Of a DNA stretch of 64,000 nt, positions 10,922 through 22,535 are shown piece by piece. How positions within the stretch are numbered: the stretch's first letter is position 1; each line of letters opens with the position of its first letter. The position numbers were made by a program, and so were the translations under genes. The DNA lies in assembly GCA_037043455.1 (NCBI GenBank), contig JAWPHD010005571.1, forward strand, positions 96,607 to 160,606. The letters run 5' to 3'. Origin of the DNA: Cyrtodaria siliqua. Its lineage: Eukaryota > Mollusca > Bivalvia > Adapedonta > Hiatellidae. The notes below the pieces were generated by a model. The model was not told the DNA's origin, did no database searches, and saw only the letters and a list, made by a program, of their open reading frames with translations.

Positions 10922-10966
10922 ATGTTAGAAGATGGCATTAAGCAAAATATCGAGTATCCTTCAACC
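10922..10966 (+). CDS. module A3 microexon (45 nt, phase 0-0)
   Basis: ATATTTCAG|ATG...ACC|GTAAGT encodes MLEDGIKQNIEYPST. It is more diverged than its neighbours (G for D/E at 5, Q for K, N for D, Y for P), but length, frame and both splice sites are kept. It is followed by a 12.9-kb intron holding the gypsy element. Confidence 0.68.
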
Positions 10967-11084
10967 GTAAGTTGTTTACAGTCATTAAATACACTACACA
11001 ACGCTTGCTTGGTTACATAGAGTTTACTAGTTGTTTATACATTCAGAGGAAACATACATTATCAAACATAATACACGAACCTTA

Positions 11085-11315
11085 CTATTTTCTGTACAGA
11101 TTTAACATTTTATTTGGTAATACTTTGTGTCACCATTTGTACTAAAATTACTATAAAGTAGAATTCGAGTACATATACCTAAACTAACTGTAAAGTATAA
11201 GGTCCTACATCTTTCACATTTTACTAGGTAATACTTTGTGTCACCATATCTATCATGTATTTAGATTTGAGAACATATACCTAAACTAACTATAAAGTAT
11301 AGGTCCTGTTCTGTT
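11085..11315. repeat. local tandem duplication, about 125 bp x 2
   Basis: GGTAATACTTTGTGTCACCAT occurs at about 11113 and again near 11228, each followed by ACATATACCTAAACTAACT and a GTATA(A)GGTCCT motif. A private duplication within this intron copy; non-coding. Confidence 0.65.
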
Positions 11316-11964
11316 TTCCATTTAACACCATTCGGACAAACTACTGTGACTGTGAACATGGTTTCACCTACAAATCGTATGTTTAATTGTATTCTATCCC
11401 TTTTTGGTCCCTATCACTTGCTGTAATAAGATTCATCGAATGTAACACTAATCTAAAACAATGGGTAATATCATGATATATAGACTTTACACACTTGTAT
11501 ATATTTCCTTTCTTATTTATATTTAGATATGTGCATTGCAGGATATTGTCAAAGTTTAACTATAAATATTTCATAAAACGCACTTTTCTTTAGATCAAGT
11601 TATTTAAATATGTATTGTTTTACGTCACATTTCGTTTCATATACCTCCTACATGATATAGCAAGATGTCCGACTAGAACTGATAACAAAGCTTAAATATT
11701 GATAAGGGTGATTTAACAACCTATATCTTTATCTTTAAATATAATGAACGGAAGAAAACAGAAACAAGTAGAATATTTAATAAGTAAGTTCAAATGACTT
11801 TCAGTAAATACTGATGTAATAAATATGCATTGGACTCTACACGAAACGTCATTTAGGTGCTCGTTTTGTTTTAACGTTTATACTAGATGCTATGTTTATT
11901 TTGAAGACATGCGGTTCATCTCATACAATTTTCCTTCTGTTTAATGTTGTACAATGTACAGTAT

Positions 11965-12205
11965 TTAAGTGTTTCCTACCTGTCTGTTGCCAGCTCCCAC
12001 CGGGATCTTGTCAGGATATGAGTTTAACCACTATTTATCAGTCCTGTCGTTAGTCAGCGTCTCGTCAGTATAGCTTCCTACTCGCAGAGCGCGCTCACAT
12101 GTCTGCGGGCGGTCACGTGGCGTCATTAGGTGGGAATCAGCTGGTTCCCCACAAGTCCAGGAACCAGACCGCAAGGTCATATAAACCCCCATCGACAGTC
12201 ACTAC
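11965..12205 (-). repeat. LTR, low-coordinate (3') copy
   Basis: 241 bp matching 23390-23641 over its whole length with few substitutions. The main difference is a ~10-bp GGCGTCATTT repeat unit present twice in the other copy and once here. The close match implies recent insertion relative to the module duplications. Confidence 0.85.
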
Positions 12206-12220
12206 CCTCCCCCTTCTTTA
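12206..12220 (-). other. polypurine tract
   Basis: On the minus strand AAAGAAGGGGGAGGG directly abuts the LTR start, the expected plus-strand primer for an LTR element of this orientation. Confidence 0.75.
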
Positions 12221-14380
12221 TAATAATGGTCCTTCTGCCTGGGGGGGACCCCTCACCGCACTCCTGAACCCAGAGTGTCACTGGTGAGCGCTAACTTCCC
12301 TTTTCGGGCGTTTAGCCCCAACTGTCATGGGCCTCCCCTGGACTTGGATACTACCACATACTGTAAACATTCCACCAAAGCTATGATCCAGGGGGAGCCT
12401 CCCCCAACATTGCCCATAAGTGACCACTTGCCCCGCGCGGCCGCTGAGGCGCCATTACTAATAAAAATAACATCCCTATATAAAATAATAACATACCGTC
12501 AATGATTCCCCTCTACAGATGACCCTGGTGACCAAACTTTAAGATTAATCCTAATAGCCCCTGTTGACCATACCTTAATCCCTACCCGCACTATTTCCCA
12601 TGAACCCTATGACCAAACCGTAACTGGTTTATGAGCTTTATTTGATAATGGTCCCTAACATTATATATTAACACCGGGTTACCATCCTTAACCTTACAAA
12701 TTAATCTAACACTTCTTGTTTAGTATGAAGGTAGAGAGGCAACGCCTTTAACCATGCCTCCCCTTATTCACTATTCGGGGTGCGGAATCGCCCTACTGGG
12801 TAGCAACTCTATAACAACCCCCCACCCCCCCCCCCCTAACCGTCAGGAATCTTACTCCTTGCCCCGAACACCCACCTGCAGGATCACAGCCAGCAGATTC
12901 CCAGGTGGGGAGCCATGGGCATCCCCTACACCCGTCTCGGAGTCACAAGCCTCTACCAGCCTACCAAGGGGAACGGGAACAGGCGCCCGGATCCCCGGAT
13001 GTCCCAGTGGTCTTTCCCTGCTTTTCCCTTCCGCCCTTGAGGACGGTGCCGGGACTTCGGACGGTTCCCGTCCACCGGCACCCGACCTCCAATCAAGTTC
13101 ATCCAGACACCTCAGCCTCCGGTCATACTCATCCGGCCTCCTCAGCCTCCGATCCTCACTCTGCTTGTGTAAGCACTGATTGCCCCGCTCCGAACCCGCA
13201 ACACCAACCCCGTTAGATGCCCGGCCAGAGAGTAGCTTCGCTCTACCCGACGCGGCAGGCTACCTTCATTGGCCGAAGTACTCCCGGATGTCCTCCGCTG
13301 CCTCCTTCCTCGTTTCCTTGGGCGAGCCCTCGGCCTCCTAACCCCTTCGCCTTTTCCGGTCCTGTCCTTTAGGCGGGCTAGACCCTGCGTCCCCTCCCTC
13401 AACTAGGGACGACTCGCTAGTTGAACGACTCGTCAGCAGACTTACTCTCCGACGTCCCGCTAGTCACCGGATGCCGGGCCACCCCCGCACCGGCCTCATC
13501 CACGGATAGCTGGGCCAGGTCCCCTAAACCAGCTATCTCAGGGATGATGGTGTCAGGGTCCAAAGCCAACAGTGCGGCCTCATCCCCTTCCTCTCCTGAC
13601 GACAAATACCCTTCCATTAACAGTTCCGCGACTTGAAGTTGATCCGCCTTCGTGCCACGGTCAACAGCCTCCTGCTCATGGTCCCTTGGACAAGGCAGTA
13701 CCTGCCCTTGATTCCCTGGACAAGACGAGCAGTGGGTAGGTGGCTGTCTCCACTTCCCTCTTGCACAGTCTAGCATCCTGGTGACGCCTGGACGGAGCAC
13801 CCGCTCCCAAAATCCCAGGCCGTCACTTCAGGACAGGCCACCCCACCTCTTGGTGACTGGCTCCCTCCCGGATCCCAGGGTACCCACGGTTCGTCCCCGT
13901 TTGCCCATCGGTCGTGCTCATCCCAGGGCCTCCAAGGGTCTTCCTCATCTGCCCCTGTATCCGGCCCGTAAAGCATATACCCTGTATCCGGTTCACCCCA
14001 TTTGCCTCAAACTTCTACCTCCGGTTCTACTACCAACCCTCTAGGACCGCTCGACCTTTCCAGTTTGACTATCACTTGGCGGTTACAGCTGCTTTGTTCA
14101 AAAGCCTCGCTCCCCTGCACCTCTTGCGGATCCCGCGGAGTGATCAATTCCGCATCCCAGGAACCCTTTCGCTGACATCCCGTCGCCGCACAGTAGTTGA
14201 CATTCCCACCTTGGTGGTCGCCCGCGACCCCTTGGTGCACCCCCGCAACTCCCTGCGCTCCAGACGCCGCCTACAAAACCGCTTCATCCACATCTCGGAT
14301 GAAACACCCCCAGTTCCTATCCGCCCTGGCGCAGTACTCACAACCCCCACATGGCAGTTCCCCTAGCTCAACTCCGGCAT
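12221..14380 (-). pseudogene. degraded pol remainder of the gypsy element
   Basis: GC-rich, with only broken minus-strand frames. Fragments such as LPCGGCEYCARADRNWGCF (14271-14453 frame) and VNYCAATGC (14007-14240 frame) resemble the Cys-containing linker regions of molluscan gypsy pol proteins from memory. No RT (YxDD), RNase H or integrase (HHCC, DDE) motif was found. The stretch near 13417-13800 is acidic (SSGEEGDEAALLALDPD). Deletion of most of pol is the simplest reading. Plus-strand frames here (12754-13216, 13914-14366) are shadows of the GC-rich composition. Confidence 0.5.
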
Positions 14381-15568
14381 TTAAACGCGTTGCAATATCC
14401 CGGTACCATTGGTATCCAAGACACTGGATCCGCAGTCCCGCGTTTCTTGCCACACACTGCCCCTGGGGTTCACTAACCTCAACAACCAGTCAAACTCGTC
14501 TGGTCCATTCTGACCACATACGGTCGTCCTAGAAGGTAGTACCGATACTGCCAGGTCAATGGCCCCATGGCCAGTACTCAGTCCGAGGACTGGACCGTCA
14601 ATTATCAATGTACCCTCACCCACATTAATATTGGTTGCTCCCAGGTGAAATAACGTATCGCAGCCCAGTAACATATCTTCCGCGATAGGAGCTACATACA
14701 CAGTCTCCTTATACAGCTTCTCGCCCATCTTTAAAGTTACCGGACCTATTAGAAACCCGTGCATTGACAACTCCTGACCTGGTGTCAGGAGTTTAACATC
14801 CTTAATAAATTTGGGAGGTACCTCCATAGACCAATAAAGCCTATCTGCCATAATGGTAACCTCCGCCCCTGTGTCCACCAACGCATCCACTTTATGTCCG
14901 TCTACCTGGACCTCAACAATTGACTGGGATGTAGAACCCAACTGGCACACCTTAACCGTCTCCCCTCCATCCGTACCCTGGCCTTCTACTTCCGGCCCTT
15001 CTGGACTACTGGTCCCCTGAGTCCCCGTCTGGAAATCACTTGCCACGGATGGACATGCGATCAACCCCAGATCCCCCGGATCTACCCTGCCCATATGTTC
15101 AGGTATTTCTACTCCCTCGTTCTCCGCCCTCTCGGAAAAACTTATTTTACCCTGATTTGGTGATGACACAACCCCTAGCGCCAGCCCCGTCCCTGGCTGC
15201 ACGCTGCTTACTACCACTAACTGGCTCCCCGTCTGAGCCCCTTGACCCTCTACTAAGGGGTCAACCAACACAATTTCTTCCCGGCGGATCTGCACCTGCC
15301 GGACCCCCACTAAACCATTTAATTCAGGCATTCCCGGCAATTCTGTGGACTGGCGAGCACTCTTTTGACTCTCTTCCTGGTCACAATTTAAGGGCTTTGC
15401 CCCTGATGACACTGCCTCTTTACTGGTCAATGTCTCCCTTGTCTGTCCTATTCGTCTCCGGATCGAGGTTCGTCCCACGCCCTCGACCCTGTCCCGTTTC
15501 TCAACATGCCCCCTGTGTGGACACTCCTGCCTGAAATGCCCAGCCTTCCCACACCCAAAACATGCCAA
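14381..15568 (-). CDS. gypsy zinc knuckle and aspartic protease frame
   Basis: A 395-codon frame. Residues 3-16 are a CCHC zinc knuckle (CFGCGKAGHFRQEC), which binds nucleic acid in gag nucleocapsids. After a ~200-residue variable linker the retropepsin fold begins: VDALVDTGAEVTIM with the catalytic DTGA at about 232-235, and the second hallmark MLLGCDTLFHLGA around 299-311. Known: the protease acts as a homodimer to cut Gag and Pol. The frame stops soon after the protease. It is offset from the gag frame upstream, so a frameshift or mutation separates them. The start given is simply the first ATG after the break. Confidence 0.82.
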   Translation of the reverse strand: MACFGCGKAGHFRQECPHRGHVEKRDRVEGVGRTSIRRRIGQTRETLTSKEAVSSGAKPLNCDQEESQKSARQSTELPGMPELNGLVGVRQVQIRREEIVLVDPLVEGQGAQTGSQLVVVSSVQPGTGLALGVVSSPNQGKISFSERAENEGVEIPEHMGRVDPGDLGLIACPSVASDFQTGTQGTSSPEGPEVEGQGTDGGETVKVCQLGSTSQSIVEVQVDGHKVDALVDTGAEVTIMADRLYWSMEVPPKFIKDVKLLTPGQELSMHGFLIGPVTLKMGEKLYKETVYVAPIAEDMLLGCDTLFHLGATNINVGEGTLIIDGPVLGLSTGHGAIDLAVSVLPSRTTVCGQNGPDEFDWLLRLVNPRGSVWQETRDCGSSVLDTNGTGILQRV

Positions 15569-15713
15569 TCTCGGTGATTGCCTCTGATATTGGGGTGGGC
15601 TTTCAGGTTGCCACTGGGTTGAGGTCCATTGTCCCTTGTCTGCCTGCTGGCCCCCACTAAGAACTTCATCGACAAAGTTTCGAACTTTTGTTCTAATTTA
15701 ACGAGAACGTCAT

Positions 15714-16835
15714 CTACCCTACTGGCCTCCCGGGGTTTGTGCTCCTGGACCGCCCAAACAACCACAGGTCATCCATATCATACTCCAGCTCCCGCTTGAG
15801 TTCTTGACGGACCTTCCCATACACAGCCTGAGTCATGTGTTGGTGCCATCTCACCCTGTCTATAGCGGTTTCAATGCGGTCCGGCTGCTCGAGCCCGACC
15901 CTATGGCAAGCTTCACGGTCTGCCAGTCCCTGACAGATCCGTACCACCGCCTGTTGGGTCGAGTAAGTAATTGGCAGACCCACAAATGCTTTATTCGCCA
16001 ATGTTAACACCCTGTCAGCCCAGTCTTCCAATGACTCATCTGGGTCCTGCACAGCCTGCTGTAATCTGGCTTGTGCAGTAGCCGGAAGTTCTTTGGAACC
16101 GAACCTGCTTTCTAGCTGTGCTAGCACTTGCCTGTTCGACATAGATCTGCCGACATTCCGTTCCCTAATAAGAGCACAATACTCTGCAGCCTTTCCTGTC
16201 AAAGACCAACACAGACAATCTAGGCACTGGGCTTCGGACCACCCCTTCATGCTAGCATAACTGGTGAAACGCTGTTTGAACACCAGCCATTGTGTCTTTC
16301 CATCATACATGAGGGCCTTGGGTAGGGACTTGATGGGGTCCCATTCCCTAGATCCGCCATGTTTATAAACAGACGACATTCCCCGCTTGTATACCAGGTG
16401 CTTCCGGTCAACCCCAGACAAACTATCGTCCGTGCTCGAGTCGCTTCGCGATGGGGAGCGACGCTTCTTCCCAATTCGTGATGGTGAACGTCCCGTCCTA
16501 CCACCCCGCGATGGAAAGCGTGCTGCTCTACCACTCTTCTTACCCCTAGCTTTCTCATCTTCGGAGTTTTCATCGTCACCGTCCTCACTTGATGATGGGG
16601 AGGACGGGGGAGAGGCATACCGCAAGTGTCTCGCCTTTTTAGAGGCCTTTGGGACCGCTCCTGCACTTTTTTGTGGACATGCTTTTAGTGATGCCCCTGT
16701 TGCTACTACCGGACTGGACTCGACCGTTGCCACAACACTCTCCACATTGGCAGCTGATTGGGCCGGGTGTCCCGCTTCTACCTTCAAACCCACAAGGTCG
16801 CCCATCATTTTAAGCATATATTTTATTTGCTCCAA
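15714..16835 (-). CDS. gypsy gag (capsid) frame
   Basis: A 373-codon frame. It has a basic/Ser-rich N-terminal region (RGGRTGRSPSRIGKKRR), then a capsid-like core containing ALMYDGKTQWLVFKQRFTSY, LCWSLTGKAAEYCALI and DPDESLEDWADRVLTLANKA, the hallmark layout of Ty3/gypsy Gag. It assembles the virus-like particle in the cytoplasm. Reading continues upstream of the ATG toward 16960 in another frame (KPSMFGATGQIG), with a one-base slip in a C run near 16850. The 3' end breaks before the zinc knuckle frame. Lesions on both sides suggest it is no longer functional. Confidence 0.82.
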   Translation of the reverse strand: MEQIKYMLKMMGDLVGLKVEAGHPAQSAANVESVVATVESSPVVATGASLKACPQKSAGAVPKASKKARHLRYASPPSSPSSSEDGDDENSEDEKARGKKSGRAARFPSRGGRTGRSPSRIGKKRRSPSRSDSSTDDSLSGVDRKHLVYKRGMSSVYKHGGSREWDPIKSLPKALMYDGKTQWLVFKQRFTSYASMKGWSEAQCLDCLCWSLTGKAAEYCALIRERNVGRSMSNRQVLAQLESRFGSKELPATAQARLQQAVQDPDESLEDWADRVLTLANKAFVGLPITYSTQQAVVRICQGLADREACHRVGLEQPDRIETAIDRVRWHQHMTQAVYGKVRQELKRELEYDMDDLWLFGRSRSTNPGRPVG

Positions 16836-17684
16836 ATCCGTGAGACTGGGGGGTCCCTATTTGCCCCGTAGCCCCAAACATTGAAGGCTTAATATCCTCA
16901 TCCCCGGCTTCAAAAACGGAATATCTGAGGGAGGGCCATGTCCAACTTTCGGTACCTAATCAAAAATCAAGGGACATAATTCAATTAAGGGCAAATGATT
17001 GTATCGTTAAAGTTACGCTCCTTATTTGTTATCCTGTGTTGATAATCTTTAAGTGCCGGTCTATAAAACGCAGCGATGCGTGACATGTATATAGCCAGTT
17101 AATTAATAAATCGATATTGATCGAGTTTTATTGCCCTGCCTCGGGGGTATTTTAAATTAGAGGAATTATTCTAGTTTAAGTTTTGCTGAACTAATAACAT
17201 AATCATTTAAATGTAAGATGCTTGCTAATTAAGCCACTCTTAAATTGTAAATATTGTTATATAAATTGAATTAAGTAAAATAGGTAAAATTAAACATGAT
17301 ACGCGATCTGCATATATTTTCATGTGTAAACAACATTGCGGTTTAATGACTTTTTTATTTTTGCAATATAAAAATGATAATAAGTGACTTTTCTTGTAAG
17401 TTTAAGAGTTTGACGATGTTAAAACCAAAAACACAACATAAGTTCAGTATTTATTTATTTATTTTCGAATCAATACATCCTTCAAATTGCTATAAATACA
17501 TTAAAATGATATCTTATTCAAAACACTAAATAAATACATATCAATCATACATTTATTGCTAAACATTGAGTGTTATATGTCTATTGAGAATAAGAGGTAT
17601 CGTCTTTGTTTAATTGTATGACCATACATACATAATTCATACTAATAAATGAACGAATGTTACACTACCTACAACATTTCACAC

Positions 17685-17690
17685 TTTATT
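17685..17690 (-). promoter_or_regulatory. putative polyadenylation signal of chromodomain gene
   Basis: AATAAA on the minus strand about 20 nt after the TGA at 17711-17713. It implies a very short 3' UTR, but the position fits. Confidence 0.5.
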
Positions 17691-17710
17691 CCTATCCATG
17701 AACATTGTCA

Positions 17711-18871
17711 TCACTTAGTGGATATGTGCTGCTTAAGCATTTCTATTAATTTTTCCTTTTTTCTAACTTTTGTTTTAACTCCTAATTCGCTCAATTTTTG
17801 TTTAAGTTCTTGTCCGGTAAGAGGTTCAAAATTATCACTTTCCTCCCGAAAATAAGTGTCAATTTCTCTGCTCTCGCGTTCAATTTTTTGTCGTTTCATT
17901 TCGCGTTTATGAGATATTTCGCTTGTCCAGTAATGTTCATTATGTTTTGTATACGCTCGTTTCTTTCGCGTTACGTCGTTGCTGATGCCAATCTCAATTC
18001 TTTTCCGAACAAGAAGCGTGTCAACTGTTGGGTCTTGTTTGTTTGATTTGGTTTGGTGGATCTTTTTAACAATGTCATTAGCTTTTTCTACCCCTTGACC
18101 TGAGTACATGGATAGGCTACCATATCGACTCACAAAAAAGGGTACGTGGAACAAAACGTGAAGATACGGCGTTATGTTTTTTGGCTGATAGCCTTCCCGT
18201 TTAAGATGACCTATTTCTAGAAAGTCTACCATGAATAATTTGATTTGAGCATGGACTTCTTTTTCATCAAATTCCCTTCTGGTCTTGTCGGTGATGAGCT
18301 CATAGATTGTTTTGAATTTTTTCCACAGAGAGACGACGTGCGTAATTGTATCATTATGTAGACAAAACAATAGTTTATCTGGAAGCAGACAAAGAATCTT
18401 TTTCTTGTCATTTCCAGTCAGTGACGTCCATTCTAATTCACCGGATTTTGTGATCCATGTCTTGAACGTCACACCACACGATTGTATTGCCTTAATAAGA
18501 ATTTGTAAATTATCTGTCGCTTGCCCAGTCAATTTACCGTATTCGTCTTTTGATTTAGCATCATTTATAATATTCCTTAACAGCACGTCAGTCACTCTAT
18601 CAAAGTCTTCTAAATTAAACAGAACACATTTTTCACTTCCAAATACATAACGGTACACGTCTAAGTCTACATAAACGGCACATTTTGGATTTGTGGATTT
18701 TAGTCTGGTCTGTATGGCTCTCTCAAAAGAAGTAGCGAATTCAGATAGTCTGGTGTCGCAGATATGGGGTTCTATGAAACTCGATATAACAGAAGTCGGT
18801 AGATTTCTCTCTGGTTCCCATGTGCAGTCATATGTTCGGTAATCTTGCCATTTTACCAAGTATTCATGTCC
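17711..18871 (-). CDS. chromodomain-SAP protein, exon 2
   Basis: The exon starts after TTTATTTTAG on the minus strand and reads GHEYLVKWQDYRTYDCTWEP, the second half of a chromodomain including the aromatic and WEP residues. Joined in phase 0 to exon 1 it gives a 441-aa protein. Residues ~90-400 are unrecognised; conspicuous stretches are ILCLLPDKLLFCLHNDTIT (about 214-232), TPYLHVLFHVPFF (about 289-301) and SGQGVEKAND (about 312-321), which I recall loosely from uncharacterised, possibly transposon-related proteins of cnidarians and molluscs. A basic region follows, then a SAP motif at about 406-436 (LTGQELKQKLSELGVKTKV), a DNA-binding fold. A nuclear, chromatin- and DNA-associated role is inferred. 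The 386 codons have no internal stop, so the gene appears intact. The stop is TGA at 17711-17713. Confidence 0.82.
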   Translation of the reverse strand, partial: GHEYLVKWQDYRTYDCTWEPERNLPTSVISSFIEPHICDTRLSEFATSFERAIQTRLKSTNPKCAVYVDLDVYRYVFGSEKCVLFNLEDFDRVTDVLLRNIINDAKSKDEYGKLTGQATDNLQILIKAIQSCGVTFKTWITKSGELEWTSLTGNDKKKILCLLPDKLLFCLHNDTITHVVSLWKKFKTIYELITDKTRREFDEKEVHAQIKLFMVDFLEIGHLKREGYQPKNITPYLHVLFHVPFFVSRYGSLSMYSGQGVEKANDIVKKIHQTKSNKQDPTVDTLLVRKRIEIGISNDVTRKKRAYTKHNEHYWTSEISHKREMKRQKIERESREIDTYFREESDNFEPLTGQELKQKLSELGVKTKVRKKEKLIEMLKQHISTK

Positions 18872-21288
18872 CTAAAATAAAAGAAATGGCGAAATAAATC
18901 ATTTGTTCGAGTAATGTAAAAGATAATGGGGATTATCAAAAATGTAGCCCTATTTTATTTTGAGTATTAAAAGTACATGAATATTGTTTTGTATAATATT
19001 GTGTGTACTGAAGTTATTCAGTAACAAAACTGTCCCTTTCTGCAAAGCAATTAAGTTATTAACTATCAGAAACATATAAACACAGAGATAAGGTACTCGG
19101 GATTTTCTATCGAGATCACGATATAGCCAAAAAATCGATTTTCTTGCGTAATATCATCTTGATAATGATCCGTGTATTGATAGAAAATCTAAGCGAAGTC
19201 TTATATGTCCCACAAATCGAGCAATTTCTCCTTTTGTCACCATGTTTTCAACTCTATTCAATTATAGTACTTTAATGTTTACCCTTTCCCTCATATACAC
19301 GCTTTCCGACGCCTCTCCAGTAGACATATTTTTGAAAACGGTCCTTGAACATAAATCTATTTGTAAAAATATTGTGGCAAAAATTTTCATAACGAGTAAT
19401 TTATCCTTTTGCCATGTTAAATATCCTACATAAAACTTATATCTTCCATAACCGATATCAGCATTACTGACTTCAGATTAAATTGTTCTAATGTTTGTGG
19501 ATTTAAATGATCTTTTTCTTATTTCTTCATGTGAAACGAAATATTGCGGCTTCTCTTTGCATCAAACATCCGTCTTGTTTCATTATTGTAACGGTTTGGA
19601 AAATTGCAAATAAAGATAAAGTTACAAACTGCAGATATAGTAAATGTATATCTTCACTTATTGAAAGCGGTAGATAAAGGACATCTCAAGGTAGTACTGA
19701 ATTATATCATAGTAATTATGATTAGCACAATCAATAGTTGTGACAAACAGATGGCTTAATAAAATTAAACTTATTGTTATTATTTAAAGAAATTATCACT
19801 TTAAGGCAATTATCACCTTAGTTCGTTTATTACCTGTGCCTTAATACCAATCAGTGGGGTTTTGGTCTTCTCTACATTTTCAATCAGAACAATTTTGTAT
19901 ACGCTTTGTTTTATTATGGTTTTGGGTCTAGATCAAACACGTACAGAAGGGAAATGATTTATGTTTTATAAGGGTATCGAATAACCTGATCAGAGCCCTC
20001 TGTTCTGCATACACAAGCAATATGGATTCAGATCAGAGTGCTCATTTACCACATATATATTCTACGCAATCAGTATAGACTCGGATCAGAGGGCTCATCT
20101 ATCACATATATATTATTATTAACCATAACATTTGTGAAACAGACTTCTATATAAGTGCATAATGTTCGTAACAGTAAGTTAAAAGAATATTAAATCTGTT
20201 AACGAAGACCCCGGACCGACTATTTTAAATAATACATCTGCGTATTTAGTAATTCCGGTCTACTCTCATTCTCATTCTCCTCTTACCCTATTTTAGCGAA
20301 GTTCAAATCATAGCAGTTTACCCCCCGAAACAACTGATTTTTTTCTTTTTCTTTTTAAATGAACATGAAATTATGAATTTATTTGTTTGTACTACAAGAT
20401 GCCCATATATGTATACGTAAATAAAACCCTTTCCCACATACAGCAAATATTCAATTATTATTCTTTCATTTACAAAGATTTAAGCTACGTTGGGACACAA
20501 ACTCCAAAAGATTTCACCATAAAACAAGAAGAATGCGTGCATTTCATAAATTTGCTTCTGAATAAAATAACATAAAAACGTAAATCTTAGAAATAAAACC
20601 TATGACTGAAAAAATATTATTTTTAAAAAAGTATACACTGTTTTAAAGATATAAGTCACAGATTCTATATGCATGATATTAGATTGATACCATATAGTAT
20701 TATTTATATTATATATGGATCTGGGATTTATATATTTAAAATTAACGCGCTCTAATATTGCCTACATAATATGTACAACATATTAAATGAATCATCATAT
20801 AGGAAGCAATTGGCTTTTTATTAATTAAAGTAATCTATATCTAATAGGAATTAAACAAAACATAGAACAAAATCCGAACCGCCAAATATATATGTCAATC
20901 TCGATTAGAAAATAATACAGAAAGAACACGCAGACAGACGCAATAACCTTATCACAAAACATATATATTTTTACCTTTCATTAAAGACAATAAACGTTTA
21001 ATGAAATATTAAACCACTTTAAATTTACAGTTCATTTATAATTGAATACACACATATCAATGAATAATTTACAATAGGCCAAATAGTTTTGATGAAGTGT
21101 AATCGGCATAAAAATTGGAAACCCTGAAATACATGTTAAAGTACCATAGCCTCTCGATACTGGAAATTAAATAAATAAATTCAAGTTATTTCTCTTCGAT
21201 ATCTAGGTTCATACAGTAACACAGCCGATTGTACCAAATCAATTTGAAAGCAAAGAAGAAATATTCTAATAAATAAGTGTATACTTAC
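18872..21288 (-). other. intron of the chromodomain-SAP gene
   Basis: 2.4 kb, minus-strand GTAAGT at 21288 to TTTTAG at 18872. Both sites match consensus and join in phase 0 in the middle of the chromodomain. It is AT-rich and contains a short direct repeat near 20029-20135. Open frames at 19242-19433 and 20387-20575 have no support. Confidence 0.75.
20029..20135. repeat. short tandem duplication, about 52 bp x 2
   Basis: CAGATCAGAGTGCTCAT and CGGATCAGAGGGCTCAT, each followed by (T/C)ACCACATATATATT-like sequence, lie about 52 bp apart; a third partial copy (GATCAGAGCCCTCTG) precedes them near 19990. Non-coding. Confidence 0.55.
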
Positions 21289-21453
21289 ATCCTGATTTGT
21301 GTCTTTTCTTTTCCAGATTAATCTCTCTACGTAGAACGTTTCTTCTAACACTGGCTTTTTAATAATTGAATATGTTTTGCGTAATGATAACGATTCACCT
21401 TCACTTAATAATTTATAATCAATCCTGCATCGGTCTCTTAAAGAAGAAGCCAT
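21289..21453 (-). CDS. chromodomain-SAP protein, exon 1
   Basis: The first ATG in frame (21453) follows an open TTG-initiated extension of five codons, so 55 codons are counted from MASSLRDRCRIDYKL. The exon ends KDTNQD|GTAAGT. Residues ~40-55 (FYVERLIWKRKDTNQ) are the opening strand of a chromodomain (pattern YxVErIxxkR), completed by exon 2. Known chromodomains read methyl-lysine on histones or tether retroelement integrases. The residues before it are not recognised. No promoter motif could be identified in the 1.1 kb upstream. Confidence 0.8.
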
Positions 21454-22535
21454 GATGTTTAATTCCAATTAACAAATGATCCAGATCCAGATATAGGCTA
21501 CTGTCACGTGAGGAAGGTGTTAATTGGCATGTTGAACATACAGTGTCACAAACAGGTACTAAGTGTCAACAACATGTACCACACATTTGTTTATATAGCA
21601 ATACGTTTATTCTGCATCGTTGTCTAAAACAACACCTGTAAAATGCTAATTAACAAATAAGACACTAGACATAGTCACCCGACAAAGGTGGTAATTAAAC
21701 ACAGTTTCAAAAACAAGTACTAAGTGTCAAAAACAGGTTAGGTTTGTTTTCATAACGATAACAATACAATTACTTCGCTTTAATAAATACTTGAATTAAC
21801 AACAACAAACACGTTTATTTGTTTGTAATCCAAATTAATAAAAACTGTTGCAAAACATAAATACCTTTTATGTTTTAATTTATCGAGTAATAAAAAAAAG
21901 TTTCATACTATGATCTAATACATTTTTTTTAATTTCGTAGATGTTTATGTAATTTTAAAATTAAAATTATAGTGCAAAAATAAAACCATCAAAACTATGA
22001 AAACACAATGATTTCTAAATAATAACCTATTTTTATAAGCCTATTGGTTTATGACGCTAGAGTGTTATGACCCCAATAAACTAAACCGTAGGAATCGATA
22101 AGTTCTTATAACATCAATACATATCAATTTTCACGCAAAAAAATGCTTTAAAAATGTTATGGTACTGTTAAAAAAAGTTAAAAAGGACCAAAATATGTTA
22201 AATATATTTCATAAAAGAATATGTATTTAGAAAGATGAGACATTTTTCTGTTTTAATCCACTTGTTAAGAAAGCAAATTTTGTTTAGAAATGTGTTTATT
22301 TAGGTAATTAAAAACATATTTCATTGATTTTTTACGTTTTTTATATAGAACATATAAGGAATACAGGTGACTTACTTTAACTGCAAAAAGGACTAAAATG
22401 TTTTTATTTGTAAATTATGAAAAATACATCATAAAATCGGGGAGGGTTTAAGCTTCAATACTTTGTTTGTTAATAAAGGATGTTGCCATTATTATTTGAG
22501 ATATTAATTATAAAGTGAATTGGCCCTTCTTTGTT

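Noticed and set aside
12754..14366. Several plus-strand ORFs of 70-150 codons in the GC-rich region
   Set aside because: They overlap each other and lie antisense to the gypsy element. They are Pro/Ser-rich without motifs, as expected from GC-rich composition.
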